In this document: positions 4,774-6,111 of the stretch, piece after piece | Position numbering within the stretch: the stretch's first letter is position 1 | How the letters are laid out: each line of letters opens with the position of its first letter | Assembly (NCBI GenBank): GCA_934538895.1 | Contig: CAKTCH010000099.1 | Location: 1-6,111, forward strand | DNA: 6,111 nucleotides | Source: an uncultured Alphaproteobacteria bacterium | GTDB lineage: Bacteria; Pseudomonadota; Alphaproteobacteria; Micavibrionales; Micavibrionaceae | Direction of reading: 5' to 3' | Notes under the pieces: model-generated | What the model saw: only the letters and a program-made list of their open reading frames with translations | Database searches by the model: none | What the model was told of the DNA's origin: nothing | Position numbers and translations under genes: made by a program

Positions 4774-6111
4774 TCAGGATGCCGCCATTTTTTTAAGTTC
4801 GTAAAGAACGTCAAGCGCTTCACGCGGGCTTAAGGAATCGGGCTGGATATCTTTCAGGCGGCTTTCCAGCGCGGAGGGTTGCGGCACCTCGGGGGCCTTG
4901 GCAGTGAAGAGCGGCAGATCGTCCGCCAGTTTAGTGACCGTGGCTGTATGCTCGCCTTTTTCCAGTGTTTTCAGAACGGTTTCAGCACGCGCTATGACGG
5001 CGCCGGGCAAGCCCGCCAGGCGCGCCACATGAATGCCGTAAGAACGGTCGGCAGCGCCTGCGCCGACGGCGTGCAGGAAAACGATCTCCCCCTTCCATTC
5101 CCTGACCTGCATCGAATGGCAGGAAAGGGCGGGCAGTTTTGCCTGTAATGCCGTCAGCTCATGATAATGCGTGGCAAATAACGAACGGCATTTGCTGGTT
5201 TCATGAAGATATTCCACGCAGGCCCAGGCAATGGAAAGGCCGTCGAACGTGGCCGTGCCGCGCCCGATTTCATCGAGGATGACGAGCGAGCGTTCCGTCG
5301 CCTGATTGAGGATGGTGGCGGTTTCGACCATCTCCACCATGAAAGTCGAGCGCCCGCGTGCGAGATCGTCGGAAGCGCCGACGCGGCTGAACAGACGATC
5401 CACCAACCCGATATGCGCGGTATCCGCGGGCACATAAGCGCCCGTTTGCGCCAGTAAAACGATCAAGGCATTCTGGCGCAGGAAGGTCGATTTACCCGCC
5501 ATGTTCGGGCCGGTCAATAGCCACAGGCGCTGCTGTTTGCCGAGGTCGCAATCATTGGGCACGAATTCATTGCCGCTGTTTTTGCGCAGGACCTGCTCCA
5601 CGACCGGGTGGCGTCCGCCTTTGATATCGAAGGCCAGACTGTCATCGATAACAGGACGCACATAATTCTGGTCAACGGCCAGCGCCGCGAAGGCCGTTGC
5701 GACGTCCAGCGCGGCGACGGCGCGGGCATGGCTGCCGACTTCCTCGGACAGGCGCGATACTTCATCGACCATCTGACGGAAAAGCTCGCGTTCGATGCCG
5801 ATCGCCTTGTCGCTGGCGCTGGCGATATCGCGTTCCAGCTCCGCCAGTTCCGGCGTGGTGAAGCGCATGGCGTTGGCCATGGTCTGGCGGTGGATGAAAG
5901 GATTGTCGGCGTTGTTTTCCTCGCCTTTGCGTACCAGCAATTTATCGGCGCGTTTGGCGGGGACTTCGATGAAATAGCCCAGAATGTTGTTGTAGGAAAT
6001 CTTGAGGGAGTCGATATCCGTCATCTGCTGGTAACGGCTTTGCAGCGCGGCGATCAGGCGGCGGCTGTCGTCGCGCATCACGCGCAGCTCATCGAGTCTG
6101 GCGCTGTAACC
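4774..6111 (-). CDS. mutS: DNA mismatch repair protein MutS, C-terminal half
   Basis: 445 residues are visible and the reading frame stays open to the right edge, so the 5' half of the gene lies outside (MutS is usually 850-900 residues). The fragment starts in the lever/clamp region (GYSARLDELR, then LKISYNNILGYFIEV). The ATPase domain carries Walker A GPNMAGKS (about fragment residues 201-208), the DDLARGRSTFMVEM signature, Walker B ILDEIGRGTATFDG (Asp280-Glu281) and FATHYHELT. Near the C-terminus DLPLF (398-402) resembles a beta-clamp-binding motif, and the last 35 residues (SLSPREALDVLYELKKM) match the MutS C-terminal oligomerisation segment. The protein finds mismatches and recruits MutL. 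Stop codons are tandem TGA TAA. The apparent GTG at 6081 is internal, not the start. It is the first visible gene of a mutS-recQ unit. Confidence 0.98.
   Translation of the reverse strand, partial: GYSARLDELRVMRDDSRRLIAALQSRYQQMTDIDSLKISYNNILGYFIEVPAKRADKLLVRKGEENNADNPFIHRQTMANAMRFTTPELAELERDIASASDKAIGIERELFRQMVDEVSRLSEEVGSHARAVAALDVATAFAALAVDQNYVRPVIDDSLAFDIKGGRHPVVEQVLRKNSGNEFVPNDCDLGKQQRLWLLTGPNMAGKSTFLRQNALIVLLAQTGAYVPADTAHIGLVDRLFSRVGASDDLARGRSTFMVEMVETATILNQATERSLVILDEIGRGTATFDGLSIAWACVEYLHETSKCRSLFATHYHELTALQAKLPALSCHSMQVREWKGEIVFLHAVGAGAADRSYGIHVARLAGLPGAVIARAETVLKTLEKGEHTATVTKLADDLPLFTAKAPEVPQPSALESRLKDIQPDSLSPREALDVLYELKKMAAS

Noticed and set aside
6079..6081. GTG as a start codon for MutS
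   Set aside because: The frame is open to the right edge and encodes conserved MutS residues upstream of this codon.

Overview
The window looks like proteobacterial, probably alphaproteobacterial, chromosomal DNA with an accessory segment on its left side. The clues are a DUF2924 gene overlapping a large serine recombinase gene (an arrangement I know mainly from Alphaproteobacteria), the MutS signature GRGTATFDG, and a moderately GC-rich RecQ/MutS region. No finer taxonomy is supported.

Left part (1-2749). A gene running off the left edge on the minus strand encodes the N-terminus of an endonuclease/exonuclease/phosphatase (EEP) family protein with a TTG start. It is divergent from a two-gene plus-strand operon, DUF2924 then serine recombinase, which overlap by 4 nt. 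The 318 bp between them (256-573) encode no protein but are densely structured. On the minus strand a hairpin and a closed multibranch fold (480 down to 326) are followed by an intrinsic-terminator-like hairpin and T-rich tract. The ribosome binding site and TTG start of the EEP gene come next. Three A.C oppositions on the plus strand become G.U pairs on the minus strand, so I favour a minus-strand RNA. It could be a free small RNA or a riboswitch-like leader of the EEP gene. On the other side, the start codon of the DUF2924 gene lies inside a hairpin that presents its Shine-Dalgarno sequence in the loop. An 11-bp dyad (504-528) sits between the two divergent units and is a candidate shared operator.

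Middle (2559-2923). About 190 bp of hairpin-rich non-coding DNA separates the recombinase from tRNA-Ser(CGA) on the minus strand. The tRNA encodes its own CCA and has a good sigma70-type promoter. It may mark the boundary between accessory and core DNA, with the recombinase close to the tRNA 3' end.

Right part (2924-6111). Two minus-strand core DNA-maintenance genes are close-packed: the C-terminal half of mutS (5' end outside the window) followed after 8 bp by full-length recQ. Transcription runs mutS to recQ, with the tRNA downstream on the same strand. MutS recognises mismatches and RecQ is a 3'-5' helicase, so the pair is functionally coherent and unrelated to the recombinase segment.

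The best candidate for something undescribed is the structured RNA and translational-control region at 256-580, between the EEP gene and the recombinase operon.
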